Below the pieces are notes generated by a model. That model saw only the letters and a program-made list of their open reading frames with translations. It was not told the DNA's origin and searched no databases. The position numbers and the translations under genes are program-made. This document shows positions 41,997 to 50,478 of a stretch of DNA of 64,000 nucleotides, one piece after another. The DNA lies in the NCBI GenBank assembly GCA_030066665.1, contig JASJBD010000006.1, positions 1 through 64,000 on the forward strand, given 5' to 3'. The first letter of the stretch is position 1. Every line of letters begins with the position of its first letter. Source of the stretch: Gammaproteobacteria bacterium (GTDB lineage: Bacteria > Pseudomonadota > Gammaproteobacteria > Steroidobacterales > GCA-2729495).

Positions 41997-44510
41997 ATGA
42001 GCAGTAATATCGTCGTCGTAGAATCGCCCGCGAAGGCGAAGACCATCGAGAAGTATCTTGGAAAAGACTTCAAGGTGCTCGCTTCGTATGGCCATGTGCG
42101 GGACCTCGTGCCGAAAGAAGGCGCCGTAGATCCCGACCAGGGCTACGCGATGAAATACGAGGTCATCGAGAAGAACGAAAAACATGTCAGCGCCATCGAG
42201 AAAGCGCTGAAGAAAGCCGACGCCCTGTTCCTCGCCACTGACCCCGACCGCGAGGGCGAGGCGATTTCCTGGCATCTGCATGAACTCCTGCTGGAGCGCG
42301 GCGCCCTGAACGGCAAGCCCGTGCATCGCGTCGTGTTCTATGAGATCACGAAGCGCGCGATCCAGGACGCTGTCGAAAACCCGCGCGGGCTGTCCAGCGA
42401 GCTGGTGAACGCCCAGCAGGCACGCCGCGCACTCGACTACCTGGTGGGCTTCAACCTGTCACCGCTGTTGTGGAAAAAAGTGCGCCAGGGCCTGTCAGCA
42501 GGTCGCGTGCAGAGCCCCGCGCTGCGCATGATCGTCGAACGCGAACAGGAAATCGAAGCGTTCAAGCCGCGCGAATACTGGAGCATTGAAGGGGACGTCT
42601 CGAAGGATGATAGTGCCTTCGTCTCCCGCCTGGTCGAATACCGCGGCGACAAAGTCGAACAGTTCTCTTTTGAGAACGAGAGCGCGGCAACCGAGGTACG
42701 AACTGCCTTGCTCGCCGCGGCCGGCGGCAACCTGCTCGTCAAGAACATCGAGCGCAAGCAGCGCAAACGCAACCCGGCCGCACCTTTTACAACTTCAACG
42801 CTGCAACAGGAAGCCTCGCGCAAGCTCGGATTCAGCGCGCGCCGCACTATGATGACTGCGCAGCGTCTTTATGAGGGCATCGAAACGGACGAAGGCTCGG
42901 TTGGGCTGATCACGTACATGCGGACCGATTCAGTCAGTCTCGCCGCTGATGCCGTCGGCGAAGTTCGCGACTTCATTGTCGACCGCTACGGTGCCGAAAA
43001 CCTGCCCGAGGAGCCGCGGACTTACAAAACAAAAGCAAAGAACGCCCAGGAAGCACACGAAGGTATCCGTCCAACCAGCGTACTGCGGACGCCGGACAGC
43101 CTGAAGGCCTACCTGGAAGACGACCAGTACAAGCTGTACAGCCTGATCTGGAAGCGCACCGTAGCCTGCCAGATGATTCATGCGGTATTCGATATGGTCG
43201 CGCTGGATCTGTGGCCGGGAGCCGAGGCCGAACAGGGCGGCGGCGCGCCGACCGGCCGGTTCCGGGCCACCGGCTCAACCCTGGTGAAACCCGGCTTTAT
43301 CGCGGTTTACCAGGAAGGCCAGGACGATGTGAAAGACGATGAGGCGTCGAAGGCCCTGCCGGCAGTCGAGATCGGTGACAAACTGACGCTCGACGAAATT
43401 CGCGCCGACCAGCACTTTACCGAGCCGCCCCCGCGCTTTACCGAAGCCAGCCTGGTCAAGGCGCTGGAGGAGTACGGTATTGGCCGGCCGTCGACGTACG
43501 CCAGCATTATCTCGACCCTGCTGAATCGCGAATATGTCGAACTCGACAGCAAGCGCTTTATTCCGACCGACGTCGGTCGCATCGTCAACGAGTTCCTGAC
43601 CAATCACTTCACGCAATACGTGGACTATGGCTTCACGGCGATGATGGAGGATGAACTCGACGAGATTTCGCGTGGTGAACGCGAGTGGGTGCCGGTGCTC
43701 GAGGAGTTCTGGACACCCTTCGAAAAGCTGGTCGAGGAGAAAGAAGCCACCGTCAGTCGCGATGAGTTTTCGCGCCAGCTGGGCACGGATCCAAAGTCCG
43801 GCAAACCCGTCAGCGTGCGAATGGGACGCTACGGACCGTTCGTGCAGATCGGCACGCGGGACGACGAAGAAAAACCAAAGTTCGCGGGGCTGCGCCCAGG
43901 GCAGAAGATGGGTGCCATCGAGCTCGAAGAAGCGCTTGAGCTTTTCAAATTGCCGCGGAAACTCGGTGAGACGCCGGAAGGCGAACCCGTGTCAGCCAGC
44001 ATCGGCCGATTCGGGCCGTACGTGAAATACGGCGACAAGTTCGCGTCCATTCGCGACGATGATCCGTACACGATTACGCTGGATCGGGCGCTGGTCGTCA
44101 TCAAAGAGAAGAAGGAGGCCGACGCAAACCGCCTGATTCTCGATTTCCCGGACGCCGGCATCCAGGTGTTGAATGGCCGCTACGGGCCCTACATCACCAA
44201 CAAGGAAAAGAATGCGCGGGTACCCAAGGACCGCGAACCGAAAACGTTGACGCTGGAAGAGTGCCAGGAGCTGCTGGAGAAAGCGCCGGTGCGCGGACGC
44301 CGCGGCAAGGCGGCCAAGAAGAAGGCCACGAAGAAAAAGACTGCCAAGACGTCTGCTACAAGGAAAAAGGCAACAAAGAAAAAGAAAGCCAAAAAGAAGG
44401 CTGCCAAAAAGAAACCCACGAAGAAGAAGTCGACGCGTAAGAAGGCGGGCGCGAAAGTCACGCCAAAATCCGGCATCGTTGCCGGGCGTTCGACCGATAG
44501 CGCCGGCTGA
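41997..44510 (+). CDS. topA: DNA topoisomerase I (type IA) with Lys-rich tail
   Basis: An 837-residue relaxing enzyme. Seen: Toprim NIVVVESPAKAKTIEKYLG (Glu9) and ATDPDREGEAISWHL (Asp82, Asp84, Glu86), LSAGRVQSPALRMIV, and the active-site Tyr307 in GLITYMRTDSVSLA. The C-terminus carries topo C-terminal repeats (VSVRMGRYGPFVQIG, VSASIGRFGPYVKYG, IQVLNGRYGPYITN) and ends in about 50 residues of Lys/Ala/Thr-rich tail (residues about 770-820) instead of the Cys4 zinc fingers of the E. coli enzyme. This resembles enzymes of other lineages with basic tails that bind DNA. The 99-bp gap before it holds the promoter. Confidence 0.96.
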   Translation: MSSNIVVVESPAKAKTIEKYLGKDFKVLASYGHVRDLVPKEGAVDPDQGYAMKYEVIEKNEKHVSAIEKALKKADALFLATDPDREGEAISWHLHELLLERGALNGKPVHRVVFYEITKRAIQDAVENPRGLSSELVNAQQARRALDYLVGFNLSPLLWKKVRQGLSAGRVQSPALRMIVEREQEIEAFKPREYWSIEGDVSKDDSAFVSRLVEYRGDKVEQFSFENESAATEVRTALLAAAGGNLLVKNIERKQRKRNPAAPFTTSTLQQEASRKLGFSARRTMMTAQRLYEGIETDEGSVGLITYMRTDSVSLAADAVGEVRDFIVDRYGAENLPEEPRTYKTKAKNAQEAHEGIRPTSVLRTPDSLKAYLEDDQYKLYSLIWKRTVACQMIHAVFDMVALDLWPGAEAEQGGGAPTGRFRATGSTLVKPGFIAVYQEGQDDVKDDEASKALPAVEIGDKLTLDEIRADQHFTEPPPRFTEASLVKALEEYGIGRPSTYASIISTLLNREYVELDSKRFIPTDVGRIVNEFLTNHFTQYVDYGFTAMMEDELDEISRGEREWVPVLEEFWTPFEKLVEEKEATVSRDEFSRQLGTDPKSGKPVSVRMGRYGPFVQIGTRDDEEKPKFAGLRPGQKMGAIELEEALELFKLPRKLGETPEGEPVSASIGRFGPYVKYGDKFASIRDDDPYTITLDRALVVIKEKKEADANRLILDFPDAGIQVLNGRYGPYITNKEKNARVPKDREPKTLTLEECQELLEKAPVRGRRGKAAKKKATKKKTAKTSATRKKATKKKKAKKKAAKKKPTKKKSTRKKAGAKVTPKSGIVAGRSTDSAG

Positions 44511-44522
44511 GTCGACGTCGCG

Positions 44523-45077
44523 ATGTGGCCCGCCGCGCTGTTCAAGCTGGCCGGGGAAACCATTCACTCCGGTGGAGTCATCGCATACCCCACGGAGGGC
44601 GTGTACGGAGTGGGCTGTGCACCCGAGCACGGGGACGCGGTTGCCCGCATTTGCCGGCTCAAGCAGCGGCCGCTTAGCGCCGGACTGATCCTGATCGCCG
44701 CGGACGTCTGGCAGCTCGCCGGCTACATCGACCCTGACCCAGATGAACTGAAATATCTGCTTGCGGACGCCGACCTGCCCATCACCTGGGTCGTCAACGC
44801 CGGGCCGCTCAGCCCCGACTGGGTGACCGGCGGCAGGGAAACGGTTGCGGTTCGAATTACCGATCATCCCGTCGCGGCAGCGCTGTGCCGTGCGGCGGCA
44901 AGCCCGTTGATCTCAACCAGCGCCAATCGGCGGGGCCGGCCCCCGGCACGGCGCGCACTCCAGGTACGGCGCTGGTTCCCGCAGCTCGACCTGGTGGTGC
45001 CGGGCCAGGTGGGGTCGGCCGCGGGCCCTTCCGAAATCCGGGATGCGCGCAGCGGCCGGACCTTGCGAGCCGGTTGA
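44523..45077 (+). CDS. tsaC: L-threonylcarbamoyladenylate synthase (YrdC/Sua5 family)
   Basis: A 184-residue enzyme of the TsaC type, which makes threonylcarbamoyl-AMP for the t6A37 modification of ANN-decoding tRNAs. Seen: GGVIAYPTEGVYGVGC, RICRLKQRPLSAGLILIAAD (nucleotide loop with the KQR), PGPVTWVV-like ITWVVNAGPL, VAVRITDHPVAAALC and PLISTSANRRGRPPA. No Sua5 C-terminal domain is present. It follows topA by 12 bp. In many relatives hemF and aroE come next, but here three accessory genes intervene. Confidence 0.92.
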   Translation: MWPAALFKLAGETIHSGGVIAYPTEGVYGVGCAPEHGDAVARICRLKQRPLSAGLILIAADVWQLAGYIDPDPDELKYLLADADLPITWVVNAGPLSPDWVTGGRETVAVRITDHPVAAALCRAAASPLISTSANRRGRPPARRALQVRRWFPQLDLVVPGQVGSAAGPSEIRDARSGRTLRAG

Positions 45078-45206
45078 GCCCGGCGCTGGGTATATTCTGT
45101 AAAATATGCTACCGTCTCTGGAAATCAGCGCTAAGCGCTTGCTTCTGATAACAAAAACGTCTGCCCTGTCGGCGCCGGTCGGGCGGATCCCAAGGAACGG
45201 GGAAGC

Positions 45207-48200
45207 ATGTTCGAACGCTCCGCGATCACCCTGCTGCTGGCGGCGACCCTGTCGAACGCGCTGGCCGGCGACCTGCGCCCGGTCCCTGACCATCTCCAGC
45301 TGCCTGTCGGCGATGCGCAGCTCAGCGAAGAGCAGCTGTACATCGTGCAACTTGCGGAGCCGCCGGCACTGGCTTATCGGGGCGACCGCGCCGGACTCGC
45401 GGCCACGCGTCCCGCCGAAGGTTCACGGTTCGACCCGGATTCACCGGACGTACGGCGCTACGGCCAATTCCTGACCGATCGCCACGATGCGATGTTGCGG
45501 GCGGTCGGCGCCTGGGAAGACAAACTCTATAGCTATCGATATGCGTTCAACGGGTTCGCCGCGCGCCTGACCCGCCTGCAGGCGCAGAAATTGCGGGCGC
45601 AACGCGGCGTGCTGAATGTGTGGCCGGATCAGACCCGTTATCTGTATACAAACGACAGCCCCGCGTTTCTCGGTTTGTTGAGCCCGAGTGGCGGACTCAA
45701 TACCGCCCTCGGTTTGCAGGGCGATGGTGTCGTCATCGGCGTGATCGACAGCGGCATTGCCCCGGAGCATCCGAGTTTCGACGACAAGCGCGAGCCGGAG
45801 CTGCCGCGCCTGTGCCGAACGACGTGGGCAGAGAATTCCCTGCTCGGGCTCTGGCTTTGCTATCGCTGGAAGAAACAGGACCCGGTTGCCGACTACGTGC
45901 CGCCTGACGGGTGGCGCGGCACCTGCGAGGCGGGTGAGCGATTCAATGTGACCGACTGCGATAACAAGATCATTGGTGCACGCTACTACATCGACGGTTT
46001 TCTGGAAGCACACCCGCTCGACGAGAACGAGTTCATGTCGCCGCGCGACGCTGACGGTCACGGTACCCATATCGCATCGACTGCCGCCGGCAAAGAAGTC
46101 CGGGCAATACTCGGCGGAAACGACGTTGCCCGAATCAGGGGCATAGCGCCGCGCGCCAGGATCGCAGTTTACAAGGCCTGCTGGCTGGAACCCGGGCAAA
46201 CCCGCGGCAGCTGCAGCACCGCAGATCTGCAACGCGCCATCGAGGACGCCGTGGCGGATGGTGTTGACATTATCAATTACTCCGTCGGCAATACGGACAT
46301 CAGTATCAGTGACCCCGATGACCTGGCATTGCTGGCCGCTTCCGATGCCGGCGTACTGGCAGTTGCGGCGGCCGGCAATGACGGTCCCACACCCGGCACG
46401 ATCCTGTCACCGGCCGGCGCACCCTGGGTGTTGACCGTGGCTGCGTCGAGCCGCGGCGGCACGCAGTTTGATGAAGCACTCCGGGTAAACGCGCCAAGCG
46501 CAATTGCCGCGGATTACATCGCGCGCGAAGCCAGTTTCACACCGCTGCTGAGCAACGTCGGGCCAATCACCGAAGAATTGATCCTCGTCGATGATGGTAT
46601 TGCCCAAATCGGCGGCGGCAGTATTGGCAGTTTCCGCGACGCCTGCGAGGAAATCGTGAACGGCAGCGAGCTGTCGGGCCGGATCGCCTTCCTGGAACGC
46701 GGTTTGTGCACCTTCGAGCAAAAACTGATCAACGCCGAAGCCGCCGGCGCGATCGCCGCGGTCGTGTTCGATAACCAGGGCGGGCCGATTGTCATGAACG
46801 GCACCCGCGACTCGGTGGACATCCCCGCGGTCATGATCAGCCAGGCGAACGGGCAGACGATACTCGATCGCCTCACGAGCGGTGACAGCGTAGAAGTCAC
46901 GCTGGACAAGAGCCTGGTCCTGAGACGCACCATTGCCGGCAACGCAATGGGCGACTTTTCCTCGCGCGGACCTAACCTGACCGCACCGGATATCCTGAAA
47001 CCCGATGTGACAGCGCCGGGCGTCGATATCCTTGCAGCGCAAACGCCGGACGTCGCCAACGGCGTGCGCGGTGAGCAATTCCAGTATTTATCGGGCACGT
47101 CGATGGCCGTGCCGCACGTTGCCGGGATCGCGGCACTGGTGAAGCAGGCGAAGCCGGACTGGAGTCCGGCAGCGATCAAGTCCGCGCTGATGACTACCGC
47201 GCGCGAGAATATCGTGAAGGAAGACGGCAGTACGACCGCCGACCCGTTCGATTTTGGTGCCGGCCACGTCGTGCCAAACCGGGCTGTGAACCCGGGCCTC
47301 GTGTATGAAGCCGGCAAGCCGGACTACGACGCCTTTGTTTGCGGTAACGGGCTGCCGCGCGTGTCGGACACTGAATGCCAGGCACTGGACGCGGCTGGTT
47401 ATTCCACCAACGCGGCGGACCTGAATCAACCGGCGATCGCGCTCAGCAACCTGGTCAGCAGCCGCAGCGTGCAGCGCCGGGTGACCAACGTTGGTAATGC
47501 GACGCAATACCGCGTGTCGGTGGCTGCGCCAGCCGGCATCGACGTCACGGTCGTTCCGGAGGTACTGAGCCTGGGGCCGGGCGCGACGGGCGATTACACC
47601 GTGTATTTCTCGTCCAACGGCAGCAACCTGTACGAGTGGCAGTTCGGCTCGCTGACCTGGGACGACGGTCGCAATACCGTACGCAGCCCGATCGCCGTGC
47701 GACCGGTGCCGTTCCTGGCACCGCTGGAAGTGGTCGGTAACGGTACCAGCGGCAACCTGCAATTCGACGTCGAATTCGGCTACAGCGGACCGTATACCGT
47801 TGCCGTGCACGGTCTGGCGTCCCCGAAAACCATAGCGGGTTACGTCAGTGATGATCCGCTCAATGCCTACGAATTTCGGCGCGATGCCCCACCGCCAAAT
47901 GCACCAACGCAGCGATTCGAACTCATCGTCGAAGAGGATCAAGCATATCTGCGAATCGCGCTGTTCAATGACGAGACCGACGGCAACGACGATCTGGATT
48001 TGTACGTCTATTACTGTCCCGGCCTGGTGATCTGCTCGCTGGTCGGTGTCAGCGGCGAATCCGATAGTGATGAAAGCCTGGACGTGCTGTTCCCGGATCC
48101 CGGTGAATACTACATCGACGTGCACGGCTTCCAGACGGATCAAGTTGCCGGGGGACCAGGCGCCAATTTCACGCTGTTTACGTGGACCGTCGGTATCGAC

Positions 48201-48371
48201 GACGACCGCGGCAACCTGACTGTGACCGCACCGGATGCCGCCAGCACGGGCGCAACCGGGACCGTTACCGTGGATTGGGCCGTACCTGAGCTGAATCGCT
48301 ATCTCGGTGGGCTGACGCACAGCGACGCCGAGGGCCCGCTGGAATTCACGACGATTACGATCAATCCCTGA
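45207..48371 (+). CDS. Secreted subtilisin-like S8 peptidase with PA domain
   Basis: A 1054-residue secreted serine protease. A signal peptide (about 1-20, ending near NALA) is followed by an I9-type propeptide (45-148, YIVQLAEPPALAY to VWPDQTRYLYT), then the catalytic domain with Asp181 (VIGVIDSG), His285 (DADGHGTHIAS) and Ser632 (YLSGTSMAVPHVAG). A PA domain is inserted at about 470-580 (GRIAFLERGLCTFEQKLINAEAAG). Then come an Fn3-type domain (RRVTNVGNATQYRVSVAAPAG) and a PPC-like beta-sandwich (DDLDLYVYYC, GEYYIDVHGF). The plan resembles plant-type subtilases. The start has GGAAC-type spacing but weak Shine-Dalgarno. It interrupts the tsaC-aroE order. Confidence 0.92.
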   Translation: MFERSAITLLLAATLSNALAGDLRPVPDHLQLPVGDAQLSEEQLYIVQLAEPPALAYRGDRAGLAATRPAEGSRFDPDSPDVRRYGQFLTDRHDAMLRAVGAWEDKLYSYRYAFNGFAARLTRLQAQKLRAQRGVLNVWPDQTRYLYTNDSPAFLGLLSPSGGLNTALGLQGDGVVIGVIDSGIAPEHPSFDDKREPELPRLCRTTWAENSLLGLWLCYRWKKQDPVADYVPPDGWRGTCEAGERFNVTDCDNKIIGARYYIDGFLEAHPLDENEFMSPRDADGHGTHIASTAAGKEVRAILGGNDVARIRGIAPRARIAVYKACWLEPGQTRGSCSTADLQRAIEDAVADGVDIINYSVGNTDISISDPDDLALLAASDAGVLAVAAAGNDGPTPGTILSPAGAPWVLTVAASSRGGTQFDEALRVNAPSAIAADYIAREASFTPLLSNVGPITEELILVDDGIAQIGGGSIGSFRDACEEIVNGSELSGRIAFLERGLCTFEQKLINAEAAGAIAAVVFDNQGGPIVMNGTRDSVDIPAVMISQANGQTILDRLTSGDSVEVTLDKSLVLRRTIAGNAMGDFSSRGPNLTAPDILKPDVTAPGVDILAAQTPDVANGVRGEQFQYLSGTSMAVPHVAGIAALVKQAKPDWSPAAIKSALMTTARENIVKEDGSTTADPFDFGAGHVVPNRAVNPGLVYEAGKPDYDAFVCGNGLPRVSDTECQALDAAGYSTNAADLNQPAIALSNLVSSRSVQRRVTNVGNATQYRVSVAAPAGIDVTVVPEVLSLGPGATGDYTVYFSSNGSNLYEWQFGSLTWDDGRNTVRSPIAVRPVPFLAPLEVVGNGTSGNLQFDVEFGYSGPYTVAVHGLASPKTIAGYVSDDPLNAYEFRRDAPPPNAPTQRFELIVEEDQAYLRIALFNDETDGNDDLDLYVYYCPGLVICSLVGVSGESDSDESLDVLFPDPGEYYIDVHGFQTDQVAGGPGANFTLFTWTVGIDDDRGNLTVTAPDAASTGATGTVTVDWAVPELNRYLGGLTHSDAEGPLEFTTITINP

Positions 48372-48374
48372 TCA

Positions 48375-48761
48375 TCACGACCAGAGTGGTGCGGTGAGAT
48401 TCGTTGCCGCCAGCACGATCATGGTCGTGTAGGTCAGGACCATGCCGTAGAAGCGGCCGGGCGTCCGACCCGGAGCACTACTCAGGCCCTGCGCATGAAT
48501 CAGGCGACCGACCAGCAAAGTCACGCCGGCCAGGTGCAGCAGCCAGGTCGGCGCGGCCAGCGATTCCGCAATGCCGAGCAGGATCAGGGCCAGCGGCACG
48601 TATTCCGTGAAGTTACCCTGCACGCGAATCGCCCGCGCGAGTTCTTCCTTACCGCCGGTGCCAATGCCGACCTGGAATCCGCGGCGCAACCGGATGACCC
48701 GGGCACTCAAAGCGATCAAGAGCAGGGCAAAAAGTGACGCGTAGATTCCAGTAATCAGCAT
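48375..48761 (-). CDS. MAPEG family membrane protein
   Basis: A 128-residue inner-membrane protein with four helices of the MAPEG superfamily (glutathione/eicosanoid-linked): ITGIYASLFALLLIALSARVI, RAIRVQGNFTEYVPLALILLGIAE with the conserved Arg/Glu, LLHLAGVTLLVGRLIHAQGL and a last MVLTYTTMIVLAA. Bacterial members often act as glutathione transferases or are unassigned. The ATG at 48761 has GAGGGAAC upstream; the upstream open frame to 48794 is not conserved in character. It follows tag on the same strand, 14 bp apart, and converges on the S8 protease gene. Confidence 0.87.
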   Translation of the reverse strand: MLITGIYASLFALLLIALSARVIRLRRGFQVGIGTGGKEELARAIRVQGNFTEYVPLALILLGIAESLAAPTWLLHLAGVTLLVGRLIHAQGLSSAPGRTPGRFYGMVLTYTTMIVLAATNLTAPLWS

Positions 48762-48775
48762 AACGTTCCCTCGAA

Positions 48776-49363
48776 TCAGGCCAGGGCGGCACACTCGGCG
48801 TACCGGTAACAGCTGATCAGGTGATCGTTGACCATGCCGGTGGCCTGCATATGCGCATAAATGATGGTACTGCCGACGAACTTGAATCCCCGGCGCTTGA
48901 GATCTTTGCTCAGCTTATCGGAAACGGGTGACGTCGCCGGCACGTCCTGCTGGCGCCGCCAGCGATTCTGCACGGGTTCACCATCGACGAAACTCCACAC
49001 GTAGTCGCTGAAACTGCCGAGCTCGTCGCGCAGTGCCAGGCAGGCACGGGCATTCGTTACCGCGGCCGCGATCTTCAGCCGATTGCGAATAATGGCCGGA
49101 TTGCGGCGCAATGCTGCCTGCTTCCGCGCGTCGAAACGGGCGATTTTTTCGGGGTCGAAGCCGGCGAAAGCATCGCGATACCCATCCCGTTTGTGTAACA
49201 CGGTTGACCAGCTCAAGCCTGCCTGGGCGCCCTCGAGGATCAGAAATTCGAACTGGCGCTGATCGTCGCGTAACGGCACGCCCCACTCGTCGTCGTGGTA
49301 GGCGCTGTATGCGTCGCTGACCCCCTCGCACCAGGGGCAACGCTTGAGCTCTTGCTTGGCCAC
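48776..49363 (-). CDS. tag: DNA-3-methyladenine glycosylase I
   Basis: A 195-residue base-excision repair enzyme that removes 3-methyladenine. Seen: the zinc Cys in RCPWC, YHDDEWGVPLRDDQRQFEFLILEGAQAGLSWSTVLHKR with the substrate Glu and Trp residues, ARFDARKQAALRRNPAIIRNRLKI, and MVNDHLISCYRY with the last zinc His and Cys. I prefer the GTG at 49363, which gives the family length; an ATG at 49408 and the open frame to 49447 would add atypical residues. Divergent from aroE. Confidence 0.93.
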   Translation of the reverse strand: MAKQELKRCPWCEGVSDAYSAYHDDEWGVPLRDDQRQFEFLILEGAQAGLSWSTVLHKRDGYRDAFAGFDPEKIARFDARKQAALRRNPAIIRNRLKIAAAVTNARACLALRDELGSFSDYVWSFVDGEPVQNRWRRQQDVPATSPVSDKLSKDLKRRGFKFVGSTIIYAHMQATGMVNDHLISCYRYAECAALA

Positions 49364-49493
49364 GTGTTTCTGCGGATGCCTCGGTCGGGGTCTGCCGACC
49401 CTCCGCATATTATGGTAAAAAACGCCCACAGGGGTCCCGACGTGCACGAACTATGATGTGGCGGCGGGCGATTCGCTGGGAGTGGGGTATCAA

Positions 49494-50342
49494 ATGACGG
49501 ACCGTTACGGAGTCATCGGCCACCCGATCGCGCATAGCAAGTCACCGATCATCCATCAGCTGTTTGCCAAGCAGACGAAGCAGGACATCAGCTATGAAGC
49601 CTTTGATATCCGGCCGGATGATCTCGACAAAGAGGTCCGCCGACTGGTGAAGGATGGCCTGCGCGGCTTCAACGTCACCGTGCCACATAAAGAAGCCATT
49701 GCCGAACTGGCCGACGTGCTGGTGGGACAGGCTCTGCGTTGCAAGGCCGTGAACACTGTAACGGTTGCGGAAGACGGCACGCTGGCCGGTGACAATACGG
49801 ATGGCCTGGGATTGCTGCGGGATTTGCGCCGTAACCTGCGCGTGTCGCTGGCCGGTGAGTTGATTCTGATCCTCGGCGCCGGTGGTGCGACCCGCGGTAT
49901 CGTACCCGCGCTGCTCGAGGCCGAACCGGCCGAACTGAAAATCGCCAACCGGACCAGCGAGCGCGCCGAGCTGCTGGCCGACGAATTCGGCGAATACGGG
50001 CCGGTGCAAGCCTGCACTTTTGACGCGCTCGAGCAGCAGCCGTTCGACCTGGTCATCAATGCAACGTCGGCCGGACTGCGTGGCGAGACCCCGCCGTTTC
50101 CGTCATCGATTATCGGACCGGACACGGTTTGTTACGACCTGTCGTACGCGATGTCCGAAACACCGTTTCTGAGTTGGGCGCGCGAACACGGTGGCGAGAA
50201 CCTCTACCAGGGCTGGGGCATGCTGGTCGAGCAGGCCGCCGAGTCGTTCATGATCTGGCGTGGCGAACGACCCGATACGGAGGACGTGTTGCGCCGCCTG
50301 CGACGACCACCAGACAAACTCGCGCTCGCGGTACCTGGTTAA
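49494..50342 (+). CDS. aroE: Shikimate dehydrogenase
   Basis: A 282-residue NADP-dependent enzyme reducing 3-dehydroshikimate to shikimate in aromatic amino acid synthesis. Seen: YGVIGHPIAHSKSPIIHQLFA (substrate Ser residues), FNVTVPHKEAI with the catalytic Lys, GDNTDGLGLLRDL with Asn/Asp, the Rossmann ILGAGGATRGIVPALL, IANRTSERAELLA, INATSAGL and GWGMLVEQAAESFMIW. The ATG at 49494 fits the family N-terminus; open frame upstream is not coding. It normally follows tsaC; here it lies 4.4 kb away. Confidence 0.95.
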   Translation: MTDRYGVIGHPIAHSKSPIIHQLFAKQTKQDISYEAFDIRPDDLDKEVRRLVKDGLRGFNVTVPHKEAIAELADVLVGQALRCKAVNTVTVAEDGTLAGDNTDGLGLLRDLRRNLRVSLAGELILILGAGGATRGIVPALLEAEPAELKIANRTSERAELLADEFGEYGPVQACTFDALEQQPFDLVINATSAGLRGETPPFPSSIIGPDTVCYDLSYAMSETPFLSWAREHGGENLYQGWGMLVEQAAESFMIWRGERPDTEDVLRRLRRPPDKLALAVPG

Positions 50343-50478
50343 CCATAGCCAGAGATTTGACATTCCCGGGAAATCGGCCACAATCTGGCCCGGTTGTTGT
50401 TGCGCACCAGTCACTTAGGTCACAAACTTGTGTGCTGGTAGCGAAATTCCCGAGCCCGGGAAAATTGGGGAGTTCTCG

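Noticed and set aside
47088-48320. Minus-strand ORF of 410 codons
   Set aside because: Antisense to the S8 peptidase C-terminal part; composition (many His/Arg/Gly) is typical of shadow frames.
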